Positions 18,379 to 26,309 of a stretch of DNA of 64,000 nt are shown piece after piece. The stretch is from Hyphomicrobium sp. (lineage in GTDB: Bacteria; Pseudomonadota; Alphaproteobacteria; Rhizobiales; Hyphomicrobiaceae), in the NCBI GenBank assembly GCA_016793445.1, contig JAEUME010000001.1, positions 372,001 through 436,000 of the forward strand. Direction: 5' to 3'. The position numbers were made by a program, and so were the translations under genes. Below the pieces are notes generated by a model. It saw only the letters and a list, made by a program, of their open reading frames with translations. It searched no databases and had not been told where the DNA came from. Numbering within the stretch: position 1 is the stretch's first letter; each line of letters starts with the position of its first letter.

Positions 18379-20403
18379 ATGCGTGATGGTTCAAGCGAAT
18401 CGGGTGCGACATGGGGCATGCCGCACAGCCTTGACGGCGATATCGTACGGGCTTCCTGGCGTCGCTGCATATCCGAGTATGGCCTCGATCGCGCCCAACG
18501 CCGTCCTATCGAACGTGTGACAAGCTCGGCCGTACGGGATTTGCGCGAACGTATGGAGGACATCCTCCTGCAAGCGTCCCCTGTGGTGGATAGCGTCCGC
18601 CGCATAGCCGCTGATGCCGATCATGTACTCCTGTTGAGCAATGCCGACGGGATCGTGGTCAATAGCTTCGCCGACTCTCCGGGCAGCTTGGAAGTATCTC
18701 GCGCAGGACTGGAAACGGGCTCTTTCTGGTCGGAGCAGCGCGTCGGCACCAACGGGATCGGAACATGCCTTGTTTCCCGCCAGCCCATTACGGTTTTCGG
18801 CCGCGCGCACTTCAATGAGAATTTCGCCACCTTCACCTGCTCTGCCGCGCCGATATTTTCACCAGATGGTCAGGTCATTGCCGCCTTCGACATCTCTGGC
18901 CGCGCGGTCCCGGGATTGGGCGATGGCAAGTTTGCGCAGTATTTCGCCCGCGAAGCCGCCTCGCAAATTTCGATGATGCTGTTCCGGAAGTGGCATCGCG
19001 ACGATTGTATCGTCGCGGTCTCCCCGGAAGCCGATCCGATGCCCATGTCGGCGAAAGCTCTGATCGCAACGGACGAGAGCGGGTGCATTCTGGGTGCCAC
19101 GCAGGAAGCGCTGTCGTATCTGGGTGTTCCCGATCTGACCGACATCGGCGGCCGTTATGTCCACGACATCTGGAACGTTTCGTTCAATGATCTGCGCCCG
19201 CTCAGCAAACACAGCGTGCGCTTGGCTGGCCCCAACGGATCCAGTACATTCGTCACCGCGTTCCTGCCAAAGAAGAAGCCCGTCTCAACACCCGTGCGGT
19301 CTACGGCGCTGACGGATGAGAAGAAGCCCAGGGGGCAACACGCCCCAGCGCGCGCACTCGATCTGGTGGCCGGCGCTGATCCGCTCATGGTGCAGAACGT
19401 CAATCTCTGCCGCAAGATCATCGACAAGGACATCCCCCTGCTGATTCTCGGTGAGACGGGTGTGGGCAAGGATACGCTGGCGCGCGCCCTGCACGCCGAG
19501 AGCAAGCGCGCCGACAAGCCCTATGTCGCCGTCAACTGTGCTGCGATCCCCGCCACCTTGCTGGCGAGCGAGCTCTTCGGATACGCGCCCGGCACATTCA
19601 CCGGTGCCGCCAAGGGGGGCCGCACAGGTAAAATCCTGGCCAGCCACGGCGGCACGTTGTTCCTTGATGAAATCGGCGACATGCCGCTCGACCTGCAGGC
19701 GCATTTGCTTCGCGTTCTGGAAGAGCGCACGGTCACACCGCTTGGCAGCGCCGAGACCATCCCCGTCGACATGAAGATCGTGTGCGCCACGCACCGCAAC
19801 CTGCCCGACCTCATCGGCAAGGGGCAATTCCGCAAGGATCTCTACTATCGTATCCGCGGTGCGCAGATCGTGCTGCCAAGTTTAAAGGATCGCAGCGACC
19901 TCCCCGAGCTTATCGCCAGCATCGTGCGCGATGAGATGGGCTCCGATGCAGGCAGCGTCTCTTTCTCCACCGCCGTCATGGATTTGTTCTGCCGTTATCC
20001 CTGGCCGGGCAACATCCGCGAGCTGCGCAACGTTCTGCGTTTCGTCACATCTCTGCATGCCGGCAAGAAGATCGAGGTCGAAGATCTGCCCGATCAGATC
20101 CTGGATTTCTCGCGCAACAGCCAGCCGGGCTGCACTATCGATCCCCTCCGCACAGGGTACCAAAGCATACAGGTGCAAGTGGAAGAACGCCGCGAGCCGG
20201 CGTTACCCGCGCCCGCACCCACACCGATTGGCGCAACGCTGCATGAATCCAACGAAGCCGCTGAGCGCCGGCGCATTGTAGAGGTTCTGCGCGCCAACCG
20301 CTGGAACGTGACCGAGGCCGCCAATCAGCTCGGCATTTCGCGCGCCACGCTTCACCGCAAGATCCGCCGGTACGCCATCACGTCGCCTAACAATCAAGAC
20401 TGA
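18379..20403 (+). CDS. AcoR-like sigma-54-dependent activator
   Basis: 674 residues. The N-terminal region has a GAF-type sensor (about 75-190) with the AcoR-like SEQRVGTNGIGTCLVSRQPI pattern, then a PAS-like stretch (about 220-290). The AAA+ domain (about 335-560) has Walker A GETGVGK (358-364), Walker B GGTLFLDEIGD, and the sigma-54 contact loop as GTFTGA (405-410) instead of GAFTGA. A Fis-type helix-turn-helix (NVTEAANQLGISRATLHRKIRR) ends it. AcoR proteins activate acetoin dehydrogenase operons on sensing acetoin or acetaldehyde. It converges on the E1/E2 operon, and two -24/-12 promoters nearby (24466-24481 and 27112-27127) are its likely targets. Confidence 0.92.
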   Translation: MRDGSSESGATWGMPHSLDGDIVRASWRRCISEYGLDRAQRRPIERVTSSAVRDLRERMEDILLQASPVVDSVRRIAADADHVLLLSNADGIVVNSFADSPGSLEVSRAGLETGSFWSEQRVGTNGIGTCLVSRQPITVFGRAHFNENFATFTCSAAPIFSPDGQVIAAFDISGRAVPGLGDGKFAQYFAREAASQISMMLFRKWHRDDCIVAVSPEADPMPMSAKALIATDESGCILGATQEALSYLGVPDLTDIGGRYVHDIWNVSFNDLRPLSKHSVRLAGPNGSSTFVTAFLPKKKPVSTPVRSTALTDEKKPRGQHAPARALDLVAGADPLMVQNVNLCRKIIDKDIPLLILGETGVGKDTLARALHAESKRADKPYVAVNCAAIPATLLASELFGYAPGTFTGAAKGGRTGKILASHGGTLFLDEIGDMPLDLQAHLLRVLEERTVTPLGSAETIPVDMKIVCATHRNLPDLIGKGQFRKDLYYRIRGAQIVLPSLKDRSDLPELIASIVRDEMGSDAGSVSFSTAVMDLFCRYPWPGNIRELRNVLRFVTSLHAGKKIEVEDLPDQILDFSRNSQPGCTIDPLRTGYQSIQVQVEERREPALPAPAPTPIGATLHESNEAAERRRIVEVLRANRWNVTEAANQLGISRATLHRKIRRYAITSPNNQD

Positions 20404-20429
20404 CGCTTGAAGGCGTTCCGATTATGGTG

Positions 20430-20459
20430 AGACCGCGCCACGGGTTCTTGGTCTTTTTT
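20430..20459 (+). terminator. Possible weak terminator after the AcoR-like gene
   Basis: Short stem AGACC/GGTCT with a 15-base loop followed by five Ts, 27 bases after the stop codon. The stem is weak, so this is tentative. Confidence 0.35.
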
Positions 20460-20463
20460 CGTC

Positions 20464-20488
20464 GTGCTTTGCAGAAACCGGTTCCCGC
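20464..20488. repeat. Half copy of a dispersed GTGCTTTGC/AACCGGTTCCC repeat
   Basis: GTGCTTTGCAGAAACCGGTTCCC between two convergent stops in two pieces (GTGCTTTGC, then AAACCGGTTCCC). The same core occurs in a fuller form at 34581-34624, so it is a dispersed intergenic element. Confidence 0.6.
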
Positions 20489-20489
20489 C

Positions 20490-21230
20490 TCAACCCGTAA
20501 GCGTGCGCTTAAGATAAGCGCTTAATGCTTGCGCCACGTGGCTTGCGCCTGCCCGGTCCTCGCCAATGAGTTCAGCCAATGAGACGTGACGGGCACGCTC
20601 GATGCGCCGCTCCGTGCCGCTCGCGGCATAAAATGCGTTGAGCGCTCCAATGGCTCCGTCCAACTCATTGGACGCCATAAGCGCGACGTGGGCGAGCACG
20701 CCGACCCGGCGCGTCGCACCTTCCCCGCCCAGCAACTTCCAACGCTGCGCCGTGCCGCCGAGCTTCGACGTGTTGACGGCTACATTGTAGGCACCGTCGC
20801 AGAACGCACCCGGGATCGAGGCGACATGACCTTCAATGCCGTATGTTTCGCGCAGGAAGGCGAGAACCGGCGCGGTAAGCCGTCCGTAGGCATGGGCAAT
20901 GGAAGCCTCCTGGCCAGTGAGCATGAAGCACAGGGACAGGTTCACGACACCGGGGTCTTGGGGCGTGAGATCACCGCCTGTGTCGCGTTCGTGGACCGGA
21001 TAACCCAGCACTTCGACCGCGGCGCGCGCCTTATCGAAGTAGCCGCGCGAGGGAAGGCCGCGCGGGACGATGATCGCACGCGGCGTGCGCCAGACAAGCG
21101 CACGCGCCTGCCCCGTGCCCGCATCGCAAACCTCCGCGAGCAGACCGCGCTCAAGGTCAAGTGCGTCGGCAAATGGGACCGGCGTTCTCAGATGCGTGCA
21201 GACTTGCTGTTCCGGCTTGGCCGGTTTCAC
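20490..21230 (-). CDS. Lipoate-protein ligase A-like protein
   Basis: 246 residues from a GTG that overlaps the stop of the E2 gene (GTGA). The LplA/LipB/BirA-fold pattern is visible: ALVWRTPRAIIVPRG, then HERDTGGDLTPQDPGVVNLSL in place of the usual RRxSGGGxVxHDxGxLNxSL, then DGAYNVAVNTSKLGGTAQR containing the conserved Lys of the lipoyl-AMP site. Terminal gene of the E1/E2 operon, so it probably lipoylates the free-standing lipoyl protein at 21959-22189. The first motif is divergent (TGGD), so ligase, octanoyltransferase or amidotransferase activity cannot be distinguished. Confidence 0.82.
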   Translation of the reverse strand: MKPAKPEQQVCTHLRTPVPFADALDLERGLLAEVCDAGTGQARALVWRTPRAIIVPRGLPSRGYFDKARAAVEVLGYPVHERDTGGDLTPQDPGVVNLSLCFMLTGQEASIAHAYGRLTAPVLAFLRETYGIEGHVASIPGAFCDGAYNVAVNTSKLGGTAQRWKLLGGEGATRRVGVLAHVALMASNELDGAIGALNAFYAASGTERRIERARHVSLAELIGEDRAGASHVAQALSAYLKRTLTG

Positions 21231-21922
21231 GCCATACCTTCAATAGTCTTGCAAAGCTCGGTCAGGAAGTCACCGGCTGGCGCACCATTGACGGCGCGAT
21301 GGTCGAAGGTGAGCGACAAGCCCATGATGGGCCGCGGCACGATCTGGCCGTCGACGACCCACGGACGCATCGACGTCTCTCCGACGCCGAGAATTGCAAC
21401 CTGCGGCACTGGCAAGATGGGTGTGAAGAAGCGAACGCGTGTCAGGCCAATATTGGAAACCGTGAAGGTTCCGCCCGTCATCTCCTTGACGGTGACCTTG
21501 TTGACCTTCGCGCGGTCGACGAGGTCGCGCCGGGCCTTGACGCGGTCGGCAAGGGACATGTTGCCCGCATTGAAGATCGCCGGAGCAACGAGAAGATCGC
21601 CCGGCAACGCGACCGCAACGCCGATATTCATTTCGGAGCGTTGCGTGATCTCGTTGCCGGTCAACGTGGCATTCAAGGCCGGGTGCAGGCGCAAAGCCTG
21701 AACCACGGCTTCGAGAATCAGATCTTCCACGGACGCTTTCAGCCCCTCGCCAAGAAGGCGTGCCTTCATCGCGGCAAGGCCAGTGGTGTCGCATTCTGCA
21801 AAGTGTGTGAGCTGCGCGCTGGTTGACAGGCTCTCGAGCATCTTGCTCGCGATCATGCCACGCATGGCGGTAAGCTTCACGACCTTGTCGGCCGAGGCCA
21901 CGGGTGCTGTTGTGTCCGTCAT
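21227..21922 (-). CDS. 2-oxo-acid/acetoin dehydrogenase E2 catalytic domain without lipoyl domain
   Basis: 231 residues that correspond only to the acyltransferase catalytic domain of E2 components (family 2-oxoacid_dh). It begins VVKLTAMRGMIASKMLESLSTSAQLTHF and ends with the active-site block FDHRAVNGAPAGDFL. Catalytic His208 is present; the Asp usual four residues on is Asn212. There is no lipoyl domain and no clear peripheral-subunit-binding domain; the lipoyl domain is encoded separately just upstream. The CoA-dependent acyl transfer role is inferred from family and from E1 genes in the operon. 36 bases separate it from the lipoyl gene. Confidence 0.87.
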   Translation of the reverse strand: MTDTTAPVASADKVVKLTAMRGMIASKMLESLSTSAQLTHFAECDTTGLAAMKARLLGEGLKASVEDLILEAVVQALRLHPALNATLTGNEITQRSEMNIGVAVALPGDLLVAPAIFNAGNMSLADRVKARRDLVDRAKVNKVTVKEMTGGTFTVSNIGLTRVRFFTPILPVPQVAILGVGETSMRPWVVDGQIVPRPIMGLSLTFDHRAVNGAPAGDFLTELCKTIEGMA

Positions 21923-21958
21923 CGGTGCGGAAACTGCCCTATTTTGAACTGTACGAAC

Positions 21959-22189
21959 TCAGGTGATGGTGCCGATCTCGGCTCCCTTGGCAACCACAGC
22001 TTCGGCGGGCTGCGTGATTTTGATCGTGCCCGATGCGGGTGCGCGCACCTCGTGCTGCACCTTCTCGACCATGATCTCCGCGATGAGCTGTCCTTCGCTG
22101 ACCGCTCCGCCATCGCCAACCAACCAAGTGGTGATGACGGCCTCGGTATCTTCTTCCCAAAGGTCGGTAGGAATCGTGACCGCAACCAT
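21959..22189 (-). CDS. Free-standing lipoyl-domain protein (split E2)
   Basis: 76 residues, a complete biotinyl/lipoyl attachment domain and nothing else. The modified lysine is K43 in IMVEKVQHEVRAPASG. In most complexes this domain is fused to the E2 catalytic core; here it has its own stop (TGA) and its own start preceded by AAGGA, two bases after the E1 beta stop. It would act as a mobile swinging arm between E1, the separate E2 core and an E3 encoded elsewhere. It is a likely substrate of the LplA-like protein two genes downstream. Confidence 0.92.
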   Translation of the reverse strand: MVAVTIPTDLWEEDTEAVITTWLVGDGGAVSEGQLIAEIMVEKVQHEVRAPASGTIKITQPAEAVVAKGAEIGTIT

Positions 22190-22191
22190 TT

Positions 22192-23238
22192 TTACGTCCT
22201 TTTCATTGCGTGGAACGCTTCAACAATCTTATCGGGGTTCGGCAGAGCAAACTGCTCCATCGGGCGCGCAAAGGGAATTGGAATATCCGGATAGGCGACG
22301 CGCTGCGGCGAGGCCTTGAGCACCGAAAGATCCCGCTCCGCAACCGTGGCGATGATTTCGCCCGACAAGCCGAAGCTTTGATAGTCTTCGTCGACGACGA
22401 TCAGGCGACCCGTCTTCTTGACCGAATTAAAAACCGTATCGCGATCAAGAGGCACGAGCGTGCGCAGGTCGATAACCTCGGCGCTTATGCCTTGCGCGGC
22501 AAGCTTGTCGGCTGCCTTAAGGCCGTTGTGTACGCCCATGGCAACCCCAACGATCGTGACATCGTTGCCTTCCCGGACAACCGCCGCCTTGCCGAAGGGA
22601 ATCGAATAGGTTTCTTCAGGCACATTCACCGTCGCGGCGGGCTCGGTGCCGAGCCAGCCCATGCCCTGCAGACTCTTGTGATACATATAAATGACGGGGC
22701 TGTCGTCGCGGATCGCGGTCACCATGAGCCCTTTGGCATCATACGCATTCGAAGGGCAGACGACCTTCATGCCAGGCAGATGGGCGAAAGTGCCGTACAG
22801 GCATTGCGAGTGCTGACCCCCGTCACTATAGCCGCCTCCCGTGGAGGTCATCAGAACGACAGGAACCTTCACCTCGCCGCCCGAGAAGTAGATGTTCTTG
22901 GCCATCAGATTGTAGATGGCATCGAAGCACACACCGAAGAAATCTACGAACATCAGCTCCACGACAGGCCGCATGCCGTCAGAGGCCGCACCGACTGCCG
23001 CGCCCATGAACGCCGTCTCGGAAATCGGCGTGTCGCGCACGCGCTCTGGACCGAACTCTTCGATGAGGCCGCGGGTGTTGCCATAAACGCCTCCGAGTTG
23101 GCCGATATCCTCGCCCATCACAAAGACTCTGGGATCGATGCGCATCTCCTGCGCGACGGCTTCCGCCATGGCGCGTGCAATGGTGACGCGCCGTTCATTC
23201 TGCTTCGGCTTGGCGGCCGTAGAGGTCAAGGTTGACAT
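22192..23238 (-). CDS. Acetoin dehydrogenase-type E1 beta subunit (AcoB-like)
   Basis: 348 residues with the transketolase pyrimidine-binding domain (GEDIGQLGGVYGNTRGL, then DTPISETAFMGAAVGAA) and the C-terminal transketolase domain (SFGLSGEIIATVAE). The start ATG has GGGAGGAG 8 bases upstream. With E1 alpha it forms the thiamine-diphosphate heterotetramer that cleaves a 2-oxo acid or acyloin and reductively acylates the lipoyl arm. Acetoin, pyruvate and branched-chain enzymes share these motifs; the acetoin-type call rests on the neighbouring AcoR-like activator. Confidence 0.9.
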   Translation of the reverse strand: MSTLTSTAAKPKQNERRVTIARAMAEAVAQEMRIDPRVFVMGEDIGQLGGVYGNTRGLIEEFGPERVRDTPISETAFMGAAVGAASDGMRPVVELMFVDFFGVCFDAIYNLMAKNIYFSGGEVKVPVVLMTSTGGGYSDGGQHSQCLYGTFAHLPGMKVVCPSNAYDAKGLMVTAIRDDSPVIYMYHKSLQGMGWLGTEPAATVNVPEETYSIPFGKAAVVREGNDVTIVGVAMGVHNGLKAADKLAAQGISAEVIDLRTLVPLDRDTVFNSVKKTGRLIVVDEDYQSFGLSGEIIATVAERDLSVLKASPQRVAYPDIPIPFARPMEQFALPNPDKIVEAFHAMKRT

Positions 23239-23334
23239 TGCGTTCTCCTCCCGGGAAGTGACTTGTTTTTTTCTCTGCTATCCGAGCGCGCCGCTCAGAT
23301 CGGTTTTGCGGACAAGATAGCTCTACTGCTTCAT

Positions 23335-23364
23335 GGGAAGGCGGCGCGCTTGACACGCCTTCCC
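23335..23364 (-). other. Stem-loop between E1 alpha and E1 beta genes
   Basis: Perfect 9-bp inverted repeat GGGAAGGCG / CGCCTTCCC with a 12-base loop, directly after the E1 alpha stop and about 100 bases before the E1 beta start. No T-run follows, so it looks more like an mRNA-stabilising or partial-attenuation element than a full terminator. Confidence 0.6.
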
Positions 23365-23379
23365 AGCGGTTCGGCAACG

Positions 23380-24366
23380 TCAGGCGAAGACTTTCTCCAA
23401 CGCCTCTTCGGGTTGAGCGTACGGGCTCTCACGGCCAAATTGGATGGCGTCATCGACCTTGGCTCGGGCCCGCGCAACGATGGCGTCATTCTCCTCTTGC
23501 TTCATGCCGTCCTCAGCCATCAGGCGCGCCTTCATGGCGGGGATCGGATCACGGGCGCGCAAAGCGTCGAGTTCTCCCTTGGGCCGATAACCTTCAGCAT
23601 CACCCATGAAGTGACCCGCCAGACGCGACGTCTCGATCTCGATCAGCGAGGGACCTTCGCCGCGGCGCGCACGCTCGATGCACTCGCCAGCCACGCGGAA
23701 AATCTCACAAGGGTCGTTGCCCTTCACCAGATAACCCGGCACGCCGTAGGCCTGGGCGCGGATGGAGTTGTCCTTGACCGCCGTGGAGGCCGATTTGGCG
23801 ACAGAGATACCCCACTGGTTGTCTTCGATCACACAGATGAAAGGCAGCTTCCAAACGGCCGCCAGGTTCATTGCCTCGTGGAATGCACCTTGGTTGACGG
23901 CGCCTTCGCCGATGTAAGCCACGGCAACCCCGGGCTTCTTCTGCATCTTGCGCGACAGCGCCGCGCCGACGGCGGGGCCCATGCCCTGACCGATAATCCC
24001 TGAGCAGGCGAAGTTCACGTTGGCGTCGAACAGATGCATGTGGCCGCCGCGGCCACCGCTCAGGCCCGTCTTCTTGCCGAAGATTTCCGCCACCATCTTG
24101 CGCAGGTTCACACCCTTGGCGACGGCGATATGGTGGGGGCGGTGCGTTCCCGTGACGACGTCCTCGGGCTTCAAGTGCGCACACACGCCAACGGCGCAAG
24201 GCTCTTGCCCGTTCGATAGATGCATCTCGCCCGGTATGGGGCCGTTTGCCATGTTGAAGACCGGCTTCTTCCCCTCGAGGTAGATCTGTTCGATCGTTTC
24301 CTCGAGAAAACGGCTCACCAACATGTTTTCATACATCCAGACCTTCTGGTCTCTGGTTGGCTGCAC
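23380..24366 (-). CDS. Acetoin dehydrogenase-type E1 alpha subunit (AcoA-like)
   Basis: 328 residues from the GTG at 24366, chosen because AGGGAGGA lies 6 bases upstream; an upstream GTG at 24417 would add a Lys-rich stretch that contains that ribosome-binding site. The thiamine-diphosphate motif is visible as YIGEGAVNQGAFHEAMNLAAVWKLPFICVIEDN in pieces (GEGAVNQG ... ICVIEDN), and the E1 alpha block GGRGGHMHLFD. First gene of the five-gene operon E1 alpha, E1 beta, lipoyl, E2 core, LplA-like. A sigma-54 promoter lies about 100 bases upstream. Confidence 0.9.
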   Translation of the reverse strand: MQPTRDQKVWMYENMLVSRFLEETIEQIYLEGKKPVFNMANGPIPGEMHLSNGQEPCAVGVCAHLKPEDVVTGTHRPHHIAVAKGVNLRKMVAEIFGKKTGLSGGRGGHMHLFDANVNFACSGIIGQGMGPAVGAALSRKMQKKPGVAVAYIGEGAVNQGAFHEAMNLAAVWKLPFICVIEDNQWGISVAKSASTAVKDNSIRAQAYGVPGYLVKGNDPCEIFRVAGECIERARRGEGPSLIEIETSRLAGHFMGDAEGYRPKGELDALRARDPIPAMKARLMAEDGMKQEENDAIVARARAKVDDAIQFGRESPYAQPEEALEKVFA

Positions 24367-24465
24367 GATTTTCCTCCCTGATTTTTTCTTTTGATGCCGT
24401 TTTTCTTTTTCCGGCACGGGCCGTCTCGAGCCTGGTGCGCGGAGATATTTTTTTCAGTTTAATGA

Positions 24466-24481
24466 AGCATCCTGCGTGCCA
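24466..24481 (-). promoter_or_regulatory. Sigma-54 (-24/-12) promoter of the E1/E2 operon
   Basis: On the minus strand the sequence reads TGGCACGCAGGATGCT, with GG and GC separated by exactly 10 bases, against consensus TGGCACG-N4-TTGC. One mismatch in the -12 element. Transcription would begin near 24455, giving a leader of about 90 bases. The AcoR-like sigma-54 activator at the end of the operon supports its use. Confidence 0.85.
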
Positions 24482-24490
24482 GAACACCGC

Positions 24491-24507
24491 TTGTTGCACC
24501 CGAACAA
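24491..24507 (-). promoter_or_regulatory. TTGTT-N7-AACAA inverted repeat upstream of sigma-54 promoter
   Basis: Five-base arms TTGTT/AACAA separated by 7 bases, centred about 25 bases upstream of the -24 box. It could be part of an activator site, but it is close to the promoter for a sigma-54 enhancer. Confidence 0.35.
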
Positions 24508-24657
24508 ATTTGGCTTTTGTTTCAATATGTTGGCCGTCCGCACCCAGACAAATCCAGTTACGTGTGTCGCGCCGATGTTCCACCTGTAGCGAGGCCTATT
24601 GCGCAGCTTCGCGCCAATGCCCGTTTGAAAAAGGATCGCTGCCCGTGAGCAAGGGCG

Positions 24658-24685
24658 AAACTGCCCGGCGCGCGCCGGGCAGTTT
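24658..24685 (-). terminator. Palindromic terminator after methyltransferase gene
   Basis: A perfect 28-base palindrome with arms AAACTGCCCGGCGC / GCGCCGGGCAGTTT, five bases beyond the methyltransferase stop codon. It separates this gene from the E1/E2 operon promoter downstream and is symmetric, so it could act in both directions. Confidence 0.75.
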
Positions 24686-24690
24686 GATCA

Positions 24691-25689
24691 TTATTTGGCT
24701 ACCGCCTCGGTAATCGACAGGAGCGCCGGCGTGTGGATGACGCGCGAAAGCTTGAGCCCTGCACGATCAAACAGCGCGGCAAACTCATCCTGAGTACGCT
24801 CAAAGCCCGGCAGCGCCGACATCATCAGCACATCAAGTACCTTGCCGCCATGCGGGTCGTTCCCCGGAGGAATGACGCAATCGCACACCAGAATGCGGGC
24901 GCCGGGGCTCATGACCTTGCGAATGTTGGAGAGGATCGTGACGCAGTCGTCATCCTTCCAGTCGTGGATGATGCGTTTCAGCATGTAAACGTCGGCGCCG
25001 GGAGGCACGCTCTTGAAGAAATTGCCCTCCACGCAGCTCCAACGGCCGGCTTCCTCATTGACGCGCGCGTCCTTCAGCACATGGGCAACATCATAGAGGA
25101 TGCCCTTGGCCTTGGGCGCGCACTTCAGCGCCTCGATCAGCAGGCCGCCATGACCACCAGCGACGTCGACGATGGTGTTGACGCCGCCCCAGTCGTAGGC
25201 CTGGGCGATGGGAGCGTTTTCCAGATCCGACAAACTCGACATGCCGCGATGGAAGATGGCGCCGGCCTCTTTGTTCTTTTCCAGATAATCGAAGAACGGT
25301 GCGCCGAAGTGCGGGATCATGCCATTTTCGCCGCTGCGCACGACCTCATCCAATTCACCGACGGGCTTCCAGAAAATGTCCTGTGTAACCATCAGAGCGG
25401 CGTGATGCAGCGTGTGCGGGAGAGGGGTGCGCAGCAAATCCGCCGCTGGCGTCAGCTGATACTTGCCGCCTTCCTCCTTGAAAACATTGAACATGGCAAG
25501 CAATCGCAGCACCCGGTTGAGCGACTGAGCGTCAACACCGGCCTCTTTGGCCAGATCCGCGACCGGCTTGGGCCCCGCTTCCAGCTTATCGGCGATGCGC
25601 AGCTTGGCGGCGGTGGCGAGCGCACCCGACAAGATGAAACCAAAGGCAAGATCAACGATGATTTGACCGGGATCTGGTGATTGAGACAT
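24691..25689 (-). CDS. COMT-type SAM-dependent O-methyltransferase
   Basis: 332 residues; ATG 25689 is chosen over an upstream TTG because AGGAAGG is 9 bases before it. The N-terminal part is a winged-helix dimerisation domain (about 10-100) and the C-terminal part a Rossmann SAM-binding domain with VDVAGGHGGLLIEAL (motif I), and LKRIIHDWKDDDCVTILSNIR in pieces (IIHDWKDDDC), which carries the His that serves as general base in plant caffeate/hydroxyindole O-methyltransferases. Substrate unknown. It lies between the E1/E2 operon and the LuxR-type gene, on the same strand, with its own terminator. Confidence 0.87.
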   Translation of the reverse strand: MSQSPDPGQIIVDLAFGFILSGALATAAKLRIADKLEAGPKPVADLAKEAGVDAQSLNRVLRLLAMFNVFKEEGGKYQLTPAADLLRTPLPHTLHHAALMVTQDIFWKPVGELDEVVRSGENGMIPHFGAPFFDYLEKNKEAGAIFHRGMSSLSDLENAPIAQAYDWGGVNTIVDVAGGHGGLLIEALKCAPKAKGILYDVAHVLKDARVNEEAGRWSCVEGNFFKSVPPGADVYMLKRIIHDWKDDDCVTILSNIRKVMSPGARILVCDCVIPPGNDPHGGKVLDVLMMSALPGFERTQDEFAALFDRAGLKLSRVIHTPALLSITEAVAK

Positions 25690-25922
25690 GAGGCGCAACC
25701 TTCCTAGTTCGATGTCTTTTTGTTGTCGGGAGAGCTGTTAGGTGGTGAAGTTAAGAGGGCGCGGCTAGCGGACCCGAAGCGCCTCGCGCGCGCCCTTGTC
25801 GAGCACGCATCTCTTGCAATATCGCGCATAGGCGTGGACCCGCCAGCCGCAGGTCAACACCCATCAGGTGGTCAGAACGCGCGGCGGTTCCATTCGCAGA
25901 ACCGTCCGCGCGCAATTTTCAC

Positions 25923-26309
25923 TTACTTGCGGTGCGAACCGGCGAGTCCCGCGAAGGCCAACGGAGCGCTGTCGTCCTCGTCCAGCAGGCCATAGCGGAC
26001 ACGCTGCGAAAGCAGCGCAGCCTCGGTGCGATTCCGGCACCCTGCCATTTTGAAGATGGCCGAGACGTGCGCCTTCACGGTCGATTCTGCCACGCGCAGC
26101 TCATGGGCGATAGCCTTGTTGGACATCGCCTTACCGACAAGCAGAAAGACGCGCCACTGCTGAGGCGTCAGATTCCAAAGCGGCGTGGCCGCGTGCGCCG
26201 GAGCTGCGACGGGCTGGTGGGCCTCGATGTCGGAAACGTGGCTGTGCTCCTTGTGAGCGTGATGGTCGTTGCGCCGCGCGGTTGAAGAGTACAGGCGAGC
26301 TTCTGTCAT
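25923..26309 (-). CDS. Small LuxR-type helix-turn-helix regulator
   Basis: 128 residues from ATG 26309 (MTEARLYSSTARR); longer upstream readings are Arg-rich and unconvincing. About 45 His/Ala-rich residues precede a LuxR/NarL-type DNA-binding domain, LTPQQWRVFLLVGKAMSNKAIAHEL and RVAESTVKAHVSAIFKMAG. There is no receiver or autoinducer domain, so it resembles stand-alone LuxR-type regulators such as GerE. It lies between the methyltransferase and GMC genes and is a candidate second regulator of this cluster. Confidence 0.85.
   Translation of the reverse strand: MTEARLYSSTARRNDHHAHKEHSHVSDIEAHQPVAAPAHAATPLWNLTPQQWRVFLLVGKAMSNKAIAHELRVAESTVKAHVSAIFKMAGCRNRTEAALLSQRVRYGLLDEDDSAPLAFAGLAGSHRK

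Noticed and set aside
20586..21701. Plus-strand open frame of 371 codons over the LplA-like and E2 genes
   Set aside because: Antisense shadow with Arg-rich composition and no domain.
20490..24366. Calling the complex pyruvate dehydrogenase
   Set aside because: Pyruvate dehydrogenase genes normally carry fused lipoyl-E2 and lack an AcoR-like sigma-54 activator; substrate remains open, so neither a pyruvate nor a firm acetoin name is given.
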